A stretch of 64,000 bases of DNA from Gordionus sp. m RMFG-2023 (GCF_954871325.1 NC_088779.1:11224846-11288845), one strand, 5' to 3'. Positions 50,290 through 62,600 are shown, numbered from the stretch's first letter. The notes: a model not told the origin generated them from the sequence alone. Numbers and translations: made by a program.

Positions 50290-51640
50290 TGTATAGGTTT
50301 CCTCGATCGTAGATATTTCTGTCTCACTGTTGTTTCTAGTTCTCGAGGTAATGAAGACATATCCGTTGGACCCACATTTTCATCAGTCTTTTCGTTTCAC
50401 CGTTTTCTCCCTCGGTCATTCTATATTTTTCAAATTTTTAATTATTTCATACTCCATATTTTCTTCCTCTCTCCCTACCTTCTCCATTTCTTTCGCTATA
50501 TACCATTTTTGCAGTTGGTCAACATACTTTCGCATCGTTCTATCTTTACTTTCTACCGAATAGAAATATCTGCCAGTTCTGGATTTTACAGGTTGTGAAA
50601 CTTCGAATTCCCTCATTTGAATGTGTTCACCATGAGCTGCCTTGTGTCGCATATTAAATCGTTCCATCTTATCCTTAACATTTGAATGTAACCAATTTAA
50701 TCCAGATTTTAGGTTACGCCCCAACAATAGTTTTGCCGATGAACGTCCAGATGATTGATGCTTGCCAATTCTGTGTGCTGTTAAAACTCCTCCCATAGCT
50801 TTCTCTGGCCCCTTAATATCTTTTATAGTGGCAATTATCGACTCTTAAGTGTTCATATTGTTCTTTCAGCGAATCCATATCTTTTGGGATGGTAAGGTGT
50901 TGAATGTATTAATTTAATCTTTTTCTTTAAACAAAATTTTCGAATTCTTCAGAAATAAACTGAAAGACATTATTTGACACAATTCTTGGCATTCCAAAAT
51001 GTGAGAACTATTTCCTTAGCGCCATGATCATTGTTTTAGACGTGGTCCCTCTCATCAACTCAATCTCCCCATTTAGAATGTGTATCAACTCCAACTAACC
51101 ATGAATACGAATCAATAGGCCCGCGAAATCCAGATGAATGCGTTCCAATGCCGAGAGATTGTCCACGAATATGAAGTAGACCACCAATATTGCATTCTAA
51201 AAATTAATTTCATAGCATTTATTCCTGGATGATCCCTGTGTATGATAGTTAATATTGATTTTCTCAACACGGTTGAAATTACCAACTTTCCATTCCATTC
51301 AATAACATCTCGATCTACTGACAATTCCTACCGCCGATTATTAAAACAAACTAGCTCTGCATCATTTTTCACATCAAACCCCATCCATCCTTCCTCGATG
51401 CTTTTAATTACTTTATTTAACAATCTATATTTCCTTGTTTCTTTCTGGAGTTCAGCTTGACCAAGATTTATATCGAGCAAATTTATAGCTCAAATTTTTA
51501 ATGCATTCTGATCGTTATTCGACTCTATATTACCTGGAAGTCTAGATAATGTATCAGCCATTATGTCTCTTTTCCTGGATAATATTCAATTTTGAAATCA
51601 TATACGGACATTTGCCATACCCAGTGCGTTAATTTTATTA
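50290..51640 (-). pseudogene. Ty3/gypsy retrotransposon pol fragment (RNase H end to integrase C-terminus)
   Basis: Read on the minus strand from 51640 down, the fragment gives in order: the end of the RNase H domain (IMADTLSRLPG, family form NADALSRLP); the zinc-binding region (LRKSILTIIHRDHPGINAMK, family form HxGHPGIxRM) with a WW motif; the start of the integrase core (WLVGVDTHSKWGD, family form DAYSKW); FGMPRIVSNNVFQFISEEFE near 50950-51000; HSTPYHPKRYGFAERT (family form SAPYHPASNGLAERA); and a K02A2.6-like tail (SSAKLLLGRNLKSGLNWL then FNMRHKAAHGEH). Several frameshifts and stops separate these pieces. The usual SDNG/SDNGxQF aspartate of the DDE triad reads SNN here. No long terminal repeats were found at either side, and gag, protease and most of reverse transcriptase are absent. 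It is a dead 3' fragment. Confidence 0.85.
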
Positions 51641-51907
51641 CCAAATATATAGGTAATCATTTTTAAAAGGTTCGGGAATAAGAATCTTAGAAAAATATGA
51701 TGTATTGCGCATGCAATATATCATATTAAAATGAAAATAAATGACTGAATTGAGTTATTATAAGCTTTATCACAGTAATATTTATTCTTTTTAATTCACT
51801 TAAAAGGAAAAAACAAGTTTGTAAAATTTTCATTTGGAGGGGGGGGGGAGCAAAAATATCGGCTTTATTTACAGTTTAATAACAATATTTATTATACAAA
51901 AAAATCG

Positions 51908-51915
51908 CTTATAAC
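51908..51915. repeat. Left target-site duplication CTTATAAC
   Basis: Exact match to the 8 bases after the element at 53358-53365. Confidence 0.95.
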
Positions 51916-53357
51916 TAGTGCTGTAAAGTAACGTCTAAAAAGTAACGTCGTTACCTTTTGAAGAAAAGGAACGCCATTCGTTAGAGGTAACGAGTAACGG
52001 TAACGCGTTTCATTCTTTTAGCAACTGTAACGCAAAACGTTACTCTAAATTTTCTTTTAAAAAATATTATAAAAAGAAAAACATATTTCATTGTACTATA
52101 AAATTACTTTTATTTATTTTTTAGTATAAATAATTTAAGCTGAGTGTTTAATTCACATCAACCATCATTCCTTCATTTTTATTATGAATTCTCGTTGCTA
52201 AATTTTCAGTTGAATGTTAATCTAATTAATATTCAATCAAAATTTAAAGTAAATGTTAGTAATAATATTATTCTATTTTATAATTTGTTTTAAGAATATT
52301 ATATCCATAGTACTTACTTCTTCACATAAAGATGATTTAACTCTTCTGTGGCCCCAATTTTAAACATATTTTACCCCAATAAATAAAATTAAGGGTACAA
52401 AGTCTATACGTAAATGTAAATTATGTCCCAACGCAAATATTTCAACCTCAATGTCCAGCAGTTCAAATTAAAAAAGCATACGAAGGTGATGAATTAATAT
52501 ATTATTATTTTAAACATTACTTTAATAATATAATATTAAATCATGGGTATTATAAAATAACCATTAAAAAAAGTATTCTTTCATAATATTCTGAAAAGCT
52601 TAATCATGAAATTAAAATATAAGCAATTAAACATCGCTATATAAATTGGATTGGCCCTAATTAGAGGTCAACAGAGAAAGAATGCTTGAACTTATTTCCA
52701 GTGTGAGAAAAGATCTTTATAAAGAAGGAGCAGACTTAATTCATTTATCCAACACACATACCAGAATATTTTCTGATAAAGATTAATTTTTTGAGAGAAA
52801 ATGAATGAAGATCCTTAAGATGATTTATTAAGCTTTTTTCAAAATTAAGATAATTCTTTATATATTTTTAATAAATTCCCCTAATTAAAATTTTAGTTCA
52901 TTAAATATAATATAACTATCCCATCCTCTGCGCCAATTGAACATGTGTTTAGCACGGCGAAAGCTGTATTGAGCAATAAGCGCTCTTGTTTGTCTGATCA
53001 AAATTTTGAAAATCAATTGCTGCTAAAAATAAATAAAAAATTGTTATAAAAAGATGTTATATTATATATATTATTTATATTATATTTATATATATGAAAA
53101 TTTTTTTTATAAAATGATCTTATCTTATTATATAATCTTTTTGTATAATTTTATTTAAATATTGTAGAAAAAAATTAATATTTTTTTTGTATATAATATT
53201 TAATTTTTTAAGTAACGAGTAACCCGTTACTTTTTTGAATAATCAGTAACGCACGTTCCTTTTTTAAAAGATAACGAGCAACGATAACGCGTTCCTTTTT
53301 CAGACGTAACGAGTAACGGCAACGCGTTTATTTTTTGTAGTAACGTTTACAGCACTA
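51916..53357 (+). mobile_element. hAT transposon (1,442 bp) with long GTAACG-rich ends
   Basis: Terminal inverted repeats TAGTGCTGTAAA and TTTACAGCACTA are flanked by the perfect 8-bp duplication CTTATAAC. Inside each end lies an array of GTAACG/CGTTAC motifs (about 51928-52045 and 53210-53345), which would let the ends pair. The interior carries the dimerisation domain of a hAT transposase on the plus strand (see separate entry). Diagnostic features of hAT are thus all present: terminal repeats, 8-bp duplication and the dimerisation motif. It is too short for a full transposase (usually above 500 residues), so it is a deleted, non-autonomous copy. It ends 45 bp upstream of the first resolved ATPase exon. 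Confidence 0.95.
52640..53049 (+). pseudogene. hAT transposase C-terminal remnant
   Basis: From about 52915 the plus strand reads TIPSSAPIEHVFSTAKAVLS then NKRSCLSDQNFENQLLLKIN and stops at 53047-53049. This is the hAT dimerisation domain (family form: PxSxPxERxFSxAGxxxxxxRxxLxxxxxExLxxLxxN). Upstream, ISSVRKDLYKEGADLIHLS is readable, with stops between. No N-terminal DNA-binding finger is found. Confidence 0.85.
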
Positions 53358-53365
53358 CTTATAAC
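53358..53365. repeat. Right target-site duplication CTTATAAC
   Basis: Directly follows the terminal repeat; identical to 51908-51915. Confidence 0.95.
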
Positions 53366-53402
53366 ATTTAAAATTTATACCAATATTTTTCATCAAACAA
53401 AG

Positions 53403-53606
53403 GGTTTGAGTTCGATTCAAGCTGCTTCTATATTAGCAAGGGATGGTCCTAATTCCTTGACACCCCCAAAAAAGGAATCTGAATGGCTGAAGTTAAGTAA
53501 ACAATTATTCGGAGGGTTTTGTGGATTATTGTGGGCAGGAGCTATCCTCTGTTTTATAGCATATTTTATACAAACTCAAACCTACACAAATTTTACCAAA
53601 GATAAT
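53403..53606 (+). CDS. ATP1A: ATP1A exon: pre-TM1 segment and TM1
   Basis: Starts after CAAACAAAG in phase 0 with [20 protein letters not shown] and runs through [20 protein letters not shown] (TM1) to the extracellular loop ending TKDN before GTATTA. Leu at 53406 (TTG) is not a start codon; the preceding exon is missing. Confidence 0.93.
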
Positions 53607-56600
53607 GTATTACACACTAAATTTTATTAGCTAACTTATTTGCCATTTTTTAAATTTTGTAGCTTTATTTAGGTATAGTTTTGATGCTAGTGGTATTAAT
53701 CACAGGTTGCTTTTCTTATTACCAAGAAGCTAAAAGTGCAAGAATTATGGAATCTTTTGCAAAAATGATCCCTTTGGTATATGACTTAAATAGATATTTA
53801 TTTTCAATCCTATATAAATGAAAGTTCGCGCATGTATTTAGAGATGGCGAGAAAATTGATGTAAAATCAGAAGAGCTAGTTTTGGGAGATTTGATCGAGG
53901 TGACTTATGGAGATATTGTTCCAGCAGATATCAGAATAATCAAATGCAGAAGTTTTAAAGTTTAAATTTAAATCAAATCGAATATAATTATGCCTTCATT
54001 TTTTTGTTGATTTCAAGGTAGATAATTCTTCATTGACGGGAGAATCCGAGCCACAGTCCAGGAATGCCGAAACTATTCCATCTCTACCCCTGGAAGCCAA
54101 AAATATTGCATTTTTTTCAACAAATGCTGTTGAAGGTATTTTTTACCGATTTCCTATATAATAATCTAATGGTAATTATAAGTAAAAAAAAATATTTTTT
54201 TAAAGCGTATGAAGTAAAGCATTTAAAAATAGAGCAACAAGCTAATAATTTTTTTAAAAAACCAAGAAATTATTTAGATAAGCAATCCTAGTGTTCTTGA
54301 AAAGTTTAAATAAATCAAATGTTATCAGAATAATTGCTACATAAAAATATAATTATATACTTAAATAGAAGTGAAAAACTGTAATGCGACATTTACAGAA
54401 TAAAAATTGAGGTTGATGTTCTGATTCATCTTTTATAATAAATATATCCAATATTTTATATTACAAGGTAATGCTACTGGAATTGTAATAGCCACTGGGG
54501 ATAGAACTGTAATGGGTAAGATAGCTAATCTTGTTTCAAACATAGATATGAATTCAACACCTTTGCACAGAGAAATTGACAGATTTATTTTGCTGATAAC
54601 CGCGGTAGCTCTCTTTTTGGGGATTTCATTTTTCTTTATCGCCATTTTCAATGGATACACTTGGTTGGACTCTGTAATATTTTTGATCGGAATTATCGTA
54701 GCTAATGTCCCAGAAGGGCTTTTGGCCACTGTAACGGTATATCTCTTTTCAAGAATATATAAGATTTTTTCAGTTTAATATAGATAGTATATATCTGATC
54801 TGATTTCAATAAATATTTATTTAGATTGAGGGCCTAGAAATTCTTTACACACGATTAAAATATTGATATTTTTATAAGGTGTGTGAAAATTAACAAATTT
54901 TTTGCATGATCTGGATTTTACTGCTAAAATGTTTAATATTTTTTAAAAATATAAAAAATATATAGTTTGGTTCTTTCAGAAACTCTTATTATGAGAGCAT
55001 AAAATACGTAAATAACATTTTTTATATTTTTTTCTTATTCAATTCGAACATCATAGAAAATATTTTTATAAAAATGTCATTGCCTTTATTTTTAGCATTG
55101 GTTTCGAACAAATTCTCATTTAAAACTTTTATTAAAATTATTTTAGCAAATAAATTTATTTAGAATTTTTTAAAATAATTTCATATATTTTCCATTGATT
55201 TTTATTGAATAAATTATAAGTTTAGTGTAAAAAATTATAAATTATATTTTTTAATAAATGTTCGTTTTAAATGAAAAGTTGTTCGAAAAAATGGTAAAAA
55301 TAAGGGGGTAGTAAAATTTGTTTAATATTATTACTCTATGTTGGAAATGAAGAAGAACAAAATATTAAAAATGTTGTTTCGTATTTTGTGCTCTCATAAT
55401 AAGATTTCTGCTCGAAAACAACGGCAAACACGGTAAATATCAAAAAAAAATTTAATATATTTTATAGAAAAAAATTTGTAATTGATTTAATTTTGCAATA
55501 AAAAATTTTAAATTGAATATAAAATAATTTCGTCCAACTTATTTAGATTTTTATGAAATAGAGTTAATAAGATAAGATCAGATCAAAATAATTTAGCGTT
55601 CCAGGACTCATCGGAAATATCAATAATCAAATATTCGAAATTGACATTTTAATTTTTCAATTATTATGTAAATTAGGGTCTAAATAATATAAATAAGAAA
55701 CATTTAAAAGTTTAGAAACATTGGTATTCTTACTTACTGTTATTACTAGAAATGGGCCAAAACATTGGTACTGAAACCCTGCAAACTCTTAAAAAATTGG
55801 CAAAAGCTAATTTGGTCCGGCTGGTGCTAAATTTTTATTTTATTTTTAGGTCTGAACCCAAAATCTTTAAATGAGAAATATTAATTAAGTAAATTTTTAT
55901 AAAGTTTAATATTTTTTAGCTAATTTTCTTTCTTCAGGTTAAACTTTGTACTCACCTACGACTTTAGTTTACCTTCTCCATCACTAGATATGAACACTTA
56001 GCTTTAATATGATTTCCCTCCAAGTACCTATTCTTATATAAAAAAAATTAACTACCTCAATTAGTCAAAAACTTTTCACAAATTTTACATTAATCAAAAG
56101 GAATCAGCTAAAATTTATTTGATTCAATGGCTGAATTTGCTATATAATTTATAAACAGAAAGATAATTTTTTTCTATACCATTTATTTTAAATTGCATTT
56201 ATAGGTATGTTTGACCATAACTGCCAAACGTATGGCACATAAAAATTGTCTGGTTAAAAATTTAGAAGCAGTTGAAACATTAGGGTCAACCTCAACTATA
56301 TGTACGGATAAAACAGGCACCCTCACTCAAAATCGAATGACTGTTGCTCATCTGTGGTATGATGATCAAGATATTAAAAAAGTCGAGACTTCTGGAACAT
56401 CTCCATGTAATTCATTAAATTGTAAATGATTACCATTTTAGGGATATTAACATTTATTTTTCCTTGGATATCATAGTAACCTTTGAATGGCAAGACAAGT
56501 AAAATTCCACTAATGATTAGATGATATGATGTCCATTTCAAATTTTTAAAGACTCTAATCACATTCATTAGGCGAATGGCGCCGACCAGCACACATTTCA

Positions 56601-59600
56601 GAATTCATTCATACTTGAATTTATATATCTTTATATTTTTAATAAAAATAACTTATGATCATTAACTATATTGGGTATACCGTATTTTTTTTTATTAATA
56701 TCCATTTACAGGCTAACTCAATTTTAAATTTCAATGTTCAAAAGCAAAAATATTAATGAAAATAAGCAAAAATAAAAAAAATTTTTTATTTAAATATTGG
56801 CACAAATTTAATTTTAAAACATAATAAAAAAATATATTTTAAATTATTTTAGTCGAATTTGGGTTAATTAATTTGTGACAATTTTAATATCTCAGACACA
56901 CATATATCAGTCAAGGATCTATCGTATAATTCTTTTTTTTGAATAAATGAATTTAATTGTTATGAGTACAACCAGATGGTAATGTTTATTTATTATGTTA
57001 ATCAAGGCTCAAAACTTGATTGCACAAACCAAACATTTTTGGCTTTAACCCGAGTTGCCAGCTTCTGTAACCGAGCTGTTTTTAAGCCTAATCAATTTGG
57101 TCCTATTCTGCAAAGGTTCTAATATTCATTTTTTTATAAACTAAGTAATTTCGTTTTTAGAGAATGCACTGGAGACGCTTCTGAATCTGCCTTGTTAAAA
57201 TTTGTTGAAATGACTTTCGGAGCTATTGATATAAGTAGAGAAATAAATAGAAAAGTGGCGGAAATTCCATTTAATTCAACAAATAAATATCAAGTAATTT
57301 CGCGGAAGATATAATTGATTTTATTTTAAAAAAATTAAGTTATATTAAATATTTTAGGTATCCATTCACGATATCAAAGGAGACAATCGTTATTTGTTAG
57401 TGATGAAAGGTGCGCCTGAAAAAATTTTAGACTCTTGCAAAACTATTATGATTAACGGCGAAGATGTAGAATTGAAGGCTGAGATAATAGAAAATTTTAA
57501 CAAAGCATACTCATTGTTAGGAGGTAGGGGGGAAAGAGTTTTGGGTTTCTGCGACATGTGGTTAGACCCTAATGTTTATAGTAAATCGGGGCCAGAAAAA
57601 TTTGAATTCAATTCTGAGGATCCTAACTTTCCACTAAAGGGACTAAGGTTTTTGGGACTTGTATCAATGATCGATCCTCCACGACCAACCGTTCCTGATG
57701 CAGTAGCTAAATGTAGGGACGCGGGTATTAAAGTTGTGATGATAACAGGTGATCATCCTATCACAGCCAAAGCTATCGCCAAAATTGTCGGTATAATAAG
57801 TGAAGGTAGTGAAATTACCGACGTTACCTCGAAAGACAATATGCTAAACGTTCCCGTTGGTCCGTGAGTTATTTATAACATTTCTATAATTTGAGTAAAA
57901 TTGATAGAAATAATTTCTTAGCTGGGCTCTTATTTATGTTTTAAATAGTTAGTGAAAACCTCTATTTAACTCTTTTTAAAAAAGTACCTAAATCAAGACT
58001 TTTGCCCAAAAATATATTGCCTAAGCCTCGAGAATTTCGCATATAGATAACAGAAAGGGTTGACTTTAGCCAAATTTTGAGGTCTAACTAATATTTTTTA
58101 TTTGGCTAAAATCATGATTTCATAGTGCTGTAAACATTTCTAAAAAAATCGAACGCGTTCTCGTTCAACGTTCAATGACAAAAATCGAACGGGTTAACGT
58201 TCATTTTCAGAAAAAAAGGAACGCGTTCACGTTCGTTCAAAATTTTTTTTTTAAATTTAATTTAATAATGTCTTATATTTTTTAACACAATATATTAGCC
58301 ATGTTAAAAAATAATATAGTTTTATTTTGATAATATAATTATAAATACAATATAATATAGCGAATAAAAAGATATTTTTATTTATAAAAAAAATTTCTTA
58401 TTAAATTTTAATAACAATTGTTTTTCAAAATTTTTATGATATACAGGAACACTTGGCAGTTAATACGGCATTAGCTATACTAAAAACGCGCTCTACTGGG
58501 GAAGGTGAGGGGATTGCGGTATTATACTTAATAAACATAACGTGAATAATTAATTAGAAACATTTATTGTTTTCTCCTTTGCTTCATAAAATTGAAATAA
58601 GTTATCCTCCTCCAATCTATCCTTTACTTACTCGTCAAAAAAAAGGATATCTCGAAATTAACAGTTCTTGCATTATCATTTCGAGGGTTTTCAATGCATT
58701 TTTTCAATAACGCTATAAGTTTATTTTTATAGGTTCTTTCTGTTGAAGTCTTATCCATGGCCACTGGAGCTTGAATATTGGATGTATAATTGCGGAAAGA
58801 ACATATTGATCTTCATATATATGTTTAAATCTTTAAAAAAATAAAATATATGTAATTAATTTGATAATGATAGGTTTAATATTTTTAATTGATCCCATTG
58901 AATAATGAGTCTATCAATAGTTGACCATAATTTAGGCCACTAATTTTTTAATTTGCAATAACTATCATTATTGTTGGGGTCAAATAACTTTAAATGCATT
59001 TTTCTTCAAATTTAATGATTTTATTTAGTTTTATATAAAACAAAATAATTAATATTATAAATCAAATGTCGTTTTAAATTGTAATTGAAGATTTTGAAAC
59101 TGATTTAATACTTTCATTTTACATTTGGTAAGTATTGAATTAGTTCCTTCAATATAGGATATTACTGTAAAATATTTATCAGAGGCCATGGTAATGTTAA
59201 TTCAAATTTTCAGAATAAGATAATGATGATGAAATAATAATATCCATGCTTATGCTAATCTATAAAATTAAAATATAAACAATAGTATTCAAAAATTAAT
59301 AAACTATAATAATGATGTGTTAAAAAAATTGAAATGTGAAAAGGAAAAACAATTGATTATAAAATATAAGACTCTTTTCTAAAAAAATTCGGATTAATAT
59401 TAAATTTTTCAAATAAATAAAAATAAAAGATATTTTAAAAATTGAACGAACGTTAAATTCGAACGCGTTCGTCATAAAAAAGGAATGCGTTCAAGTTCAA
59501 AGTTCGTCAAAAATAAAAAAACGCCGTTCACCTTCACCATTTTTTTCAAAAAATGAACGCGTTCGTTTACAACACTATTTCATCGTTTTTTAAAAGGCCA

Positions 59601-62600
59601 AAATCAAGGTTTTCAAGAACTATTTAAACATTTTATTTGCCTTTTGCTGGATGTTATTTTAAATACCTATATATCCTGTATAAAACATACACTAGTTTAA
59701 TTAAGGGAAAACTGTTATTAAAAAATGACAAGATTTATTTAGAAAATCCAGCTAGTTTTAAGTAAACGTAAAAAATTAAATTTTTTTATCATGGACGAAT
59801 TAAGTATTTATGATATTCTAGATTAGGATTCTCCTTTAAAAAAAATTGGAATAAAAACGCACATGATGCATTATTTGAATTTATAAGGGGATCCAAGGCA
59901 TGTGTCATTCATGGGAACATATTAAGGGATATGAGTGAAGAGGACATCGATTCTTTCATTATAACTTTCGATGAGATTGTATTTGCACGTACATCCCCCC
60001 AACAGAAATTGAAGATCGTCGAGGGGTTTCAACGGCAAGGAGCTATAGTTGCCGTGACGGGGGATGGAGTTAATGACTCACCTGCTTTGAGAAAAGCGGA
60101 TATAGGTTGGTTAATTGATTCATGTTATTGTTGTTTTTAAAAAAATGAAAGATACAAAAATAATTATATCTCACATAAAAATTATTTAATAAAAACCAAT
60201 TTCACCATACTGGGAAACAAAAGTGTTAAATTTTAATTAACCCTTTAAAGCTCGACTTTTTAAAATAAAACTAAAAAAATTTTTTTATAAAAAATCTCCA
60301 TTTATATACACCAAGGATGTAAAATTTTTATTTCGACTATTATTTCATAGTAAACAGGTAAAAAAAAAATCATGATACAATTTGGCATCATTGAGCGAAA
60401 TGCATGTATATAAAAAAAACATTTATATATTATAAAAAATTTATTTCCTAGTTATAGCATAAATTTTTACACACATAGTCCTTAAATATGCGATAACAAT
60501 AATTTACACCTCTTTGGAGTCTTAGAAACTTCTGGCCAATGCCCTAAATTATCATATCTAACGTCATTTATTATCTGGGGTAACTTAGACCCTTTTTGTA
60601 TTTTTATTTGATGGTCTCCCTATTTTTTTTTTACTAATTTTACCTGCCATTAACAAGGAACGAACTATTTGAGATTTAAATGTTATAAGTTTTATAAAAA
60701 ATTTTATTTTTTTGAAGTAATATATGGTGTTGGAATATTATTTGGGGGATTAGAAATTTTTTTAGAAAATGTTGTATCAAATGATTCAATATTTTTTAAT
60801 ACCCAATTACTACTGAGATTAGGAAAACTAAGACCTTCATGAACATTATCAAGTTCTATGTGGAGTACATTTATGGGCAAATCTATATTCTATATTGTCA
60901 ATAGGATGATTAAAATTATCCTCACTATTATCAATATCTGTTTCCGAAATATCACCTTCAATTATAATTATTTTATTTGATCTATAAAAAATAAAATTTA
61001 TTCAATGTTAATAAAATAACTTATTAAATTCCCAATGAGTTAATTTGGCATCATAATTTTAAAATATTTGAATATTTTGTCTTCTTTATAAAATAAACAG
61101 TTTTCAAAATTTTTAAATTTAAATATATTTAAATAGTATGTAAAATCAGTAATTCAGAAAAAATCGAAACGGAAATATAGTCAAAATTTACATGATAATA
61201 AAATAAAAACAAAAGCATATTTTTTTTATTATTGATAAAATACGATTGAATACATTTGTATATTTATTTTAAAATGTTAAATTAAATCATTGAGTGGTTT
61301 TAAACGTTAAAAAATAAAATTCAATATGATGATGTCAAATTAGCTCACAGTCACAGGACTTAAGGGTTAAATATTTTAATAAATAAATGAAATACAGGAA
61401 TTGCAATGGGAATAGCGGGGAGCGATGTCAGCAAACAAGCTGCAGATATGATACTTTTGGATGATAATTTTGCATCTATAGTAATAGGAGTTGAAGAGGG
61501 TTTGATTAATTTTGTTTTAAAATAATTTTAATTTATCTTATATAGGGAGGATCATATTCGACAATTTAAAAAAATCCATAGCTTACACCCTGACTAGCAA
61601 TATACCTGAAATAGCTCCTTTCTTATTTTATATACTGATAAATATACCTCTGCCCCTTGGAACGGTAGCCATACTCTGCATAGATTTGGGGACGGATATG
61701 GTAATATAAGATCAATTTATTTCATTCTTAAAAGTAGTTATAAGGTCCCCGCAATATCTTTGGCCTACGAGAAAGCAGAATCTGACATAATGAAAAGGAA
61801 ACCCAGAAATGCTAAAAAGGACAAATTGGTTAACGAAAGGTTTTTCCTCTTCTTCATACATTCCTTTATCTTAATTAATCATAAATATAGACTTATAGGC
61901 GTTGCATATGGACAAGTCGGGGTGATTCAAGCCGCAGCAGGGTTCTTTACTTATATTATAATTATGGGAGAAAATGGTTTTAGGCCTTACGATTTATTAG
62001 GACTTAGAACTTCGTGGGAAAGTGCAGCTTACAATGATTTACCTGATTCTTATGGACAAGAATGGGTAAGAAATTTGATGATTCATCTAAAATCAATTTA
62101 ACATTATTTAAATATAAGACATACGCCGACAGAAAAAGACTTGAATACACAACTTATACAGCATTTTTCGTTACAATCGTTGTAGTGCAATGGGCAGACT
62201 TGATTATTTGTAAAACAAGAAGACTTTCTATTATTCATCAAGGAATGGGGTTTTTTAAAGCTTTTTTTTACACCTAGCTAAAAATTCTCCCATTTGAATC
62301 TGTTATATTTTTTTAATCATTAATTTCAGAAATTGGGTGCTAAATTTTGGACTAGTATTCGAAACTTGTATTGCCGCAGGGTTATGTTATATCCCAGGAA
62401 CTGACGTATGGCTAAGAATGTATCCTTTAAAGTAAATCGCCTTTCATTCTTTCTTTCTGAATAATCTTATAAGAATTAAATAAAATTAAGAATTCTTCAT
62501 ATGGAAGTATTTTATTTCAATATAAGAGACATTCGACTTTCATTTTTTTTAAAAAAAATATAATTAATTAAATCAATGATATGTTAATTGTTATTATGGA

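Noticed and set aside
50330-51460. Plus-strand open frames at 50330-50563 and 51242-51460
   Set aside because: They are antisense to the Ty3/gypsy pol remnant.
53406-53630. TTG at 53406 as a translation start
   Set aside because: Alignment shows it is an internal Leu of the conserved RGL segment, preceded by a splice acceptor.
54433-54729. Minus-strand 98-codon frame
   Set aside because: It is antisense to the ATPase TM3-TM4 exon.
61760-62101. A single 113-codon exon
   Set aside because: The frame includes a 51-bp intron (61840-61890); removal restores the conserved [11 protein letters not shown] sequence.
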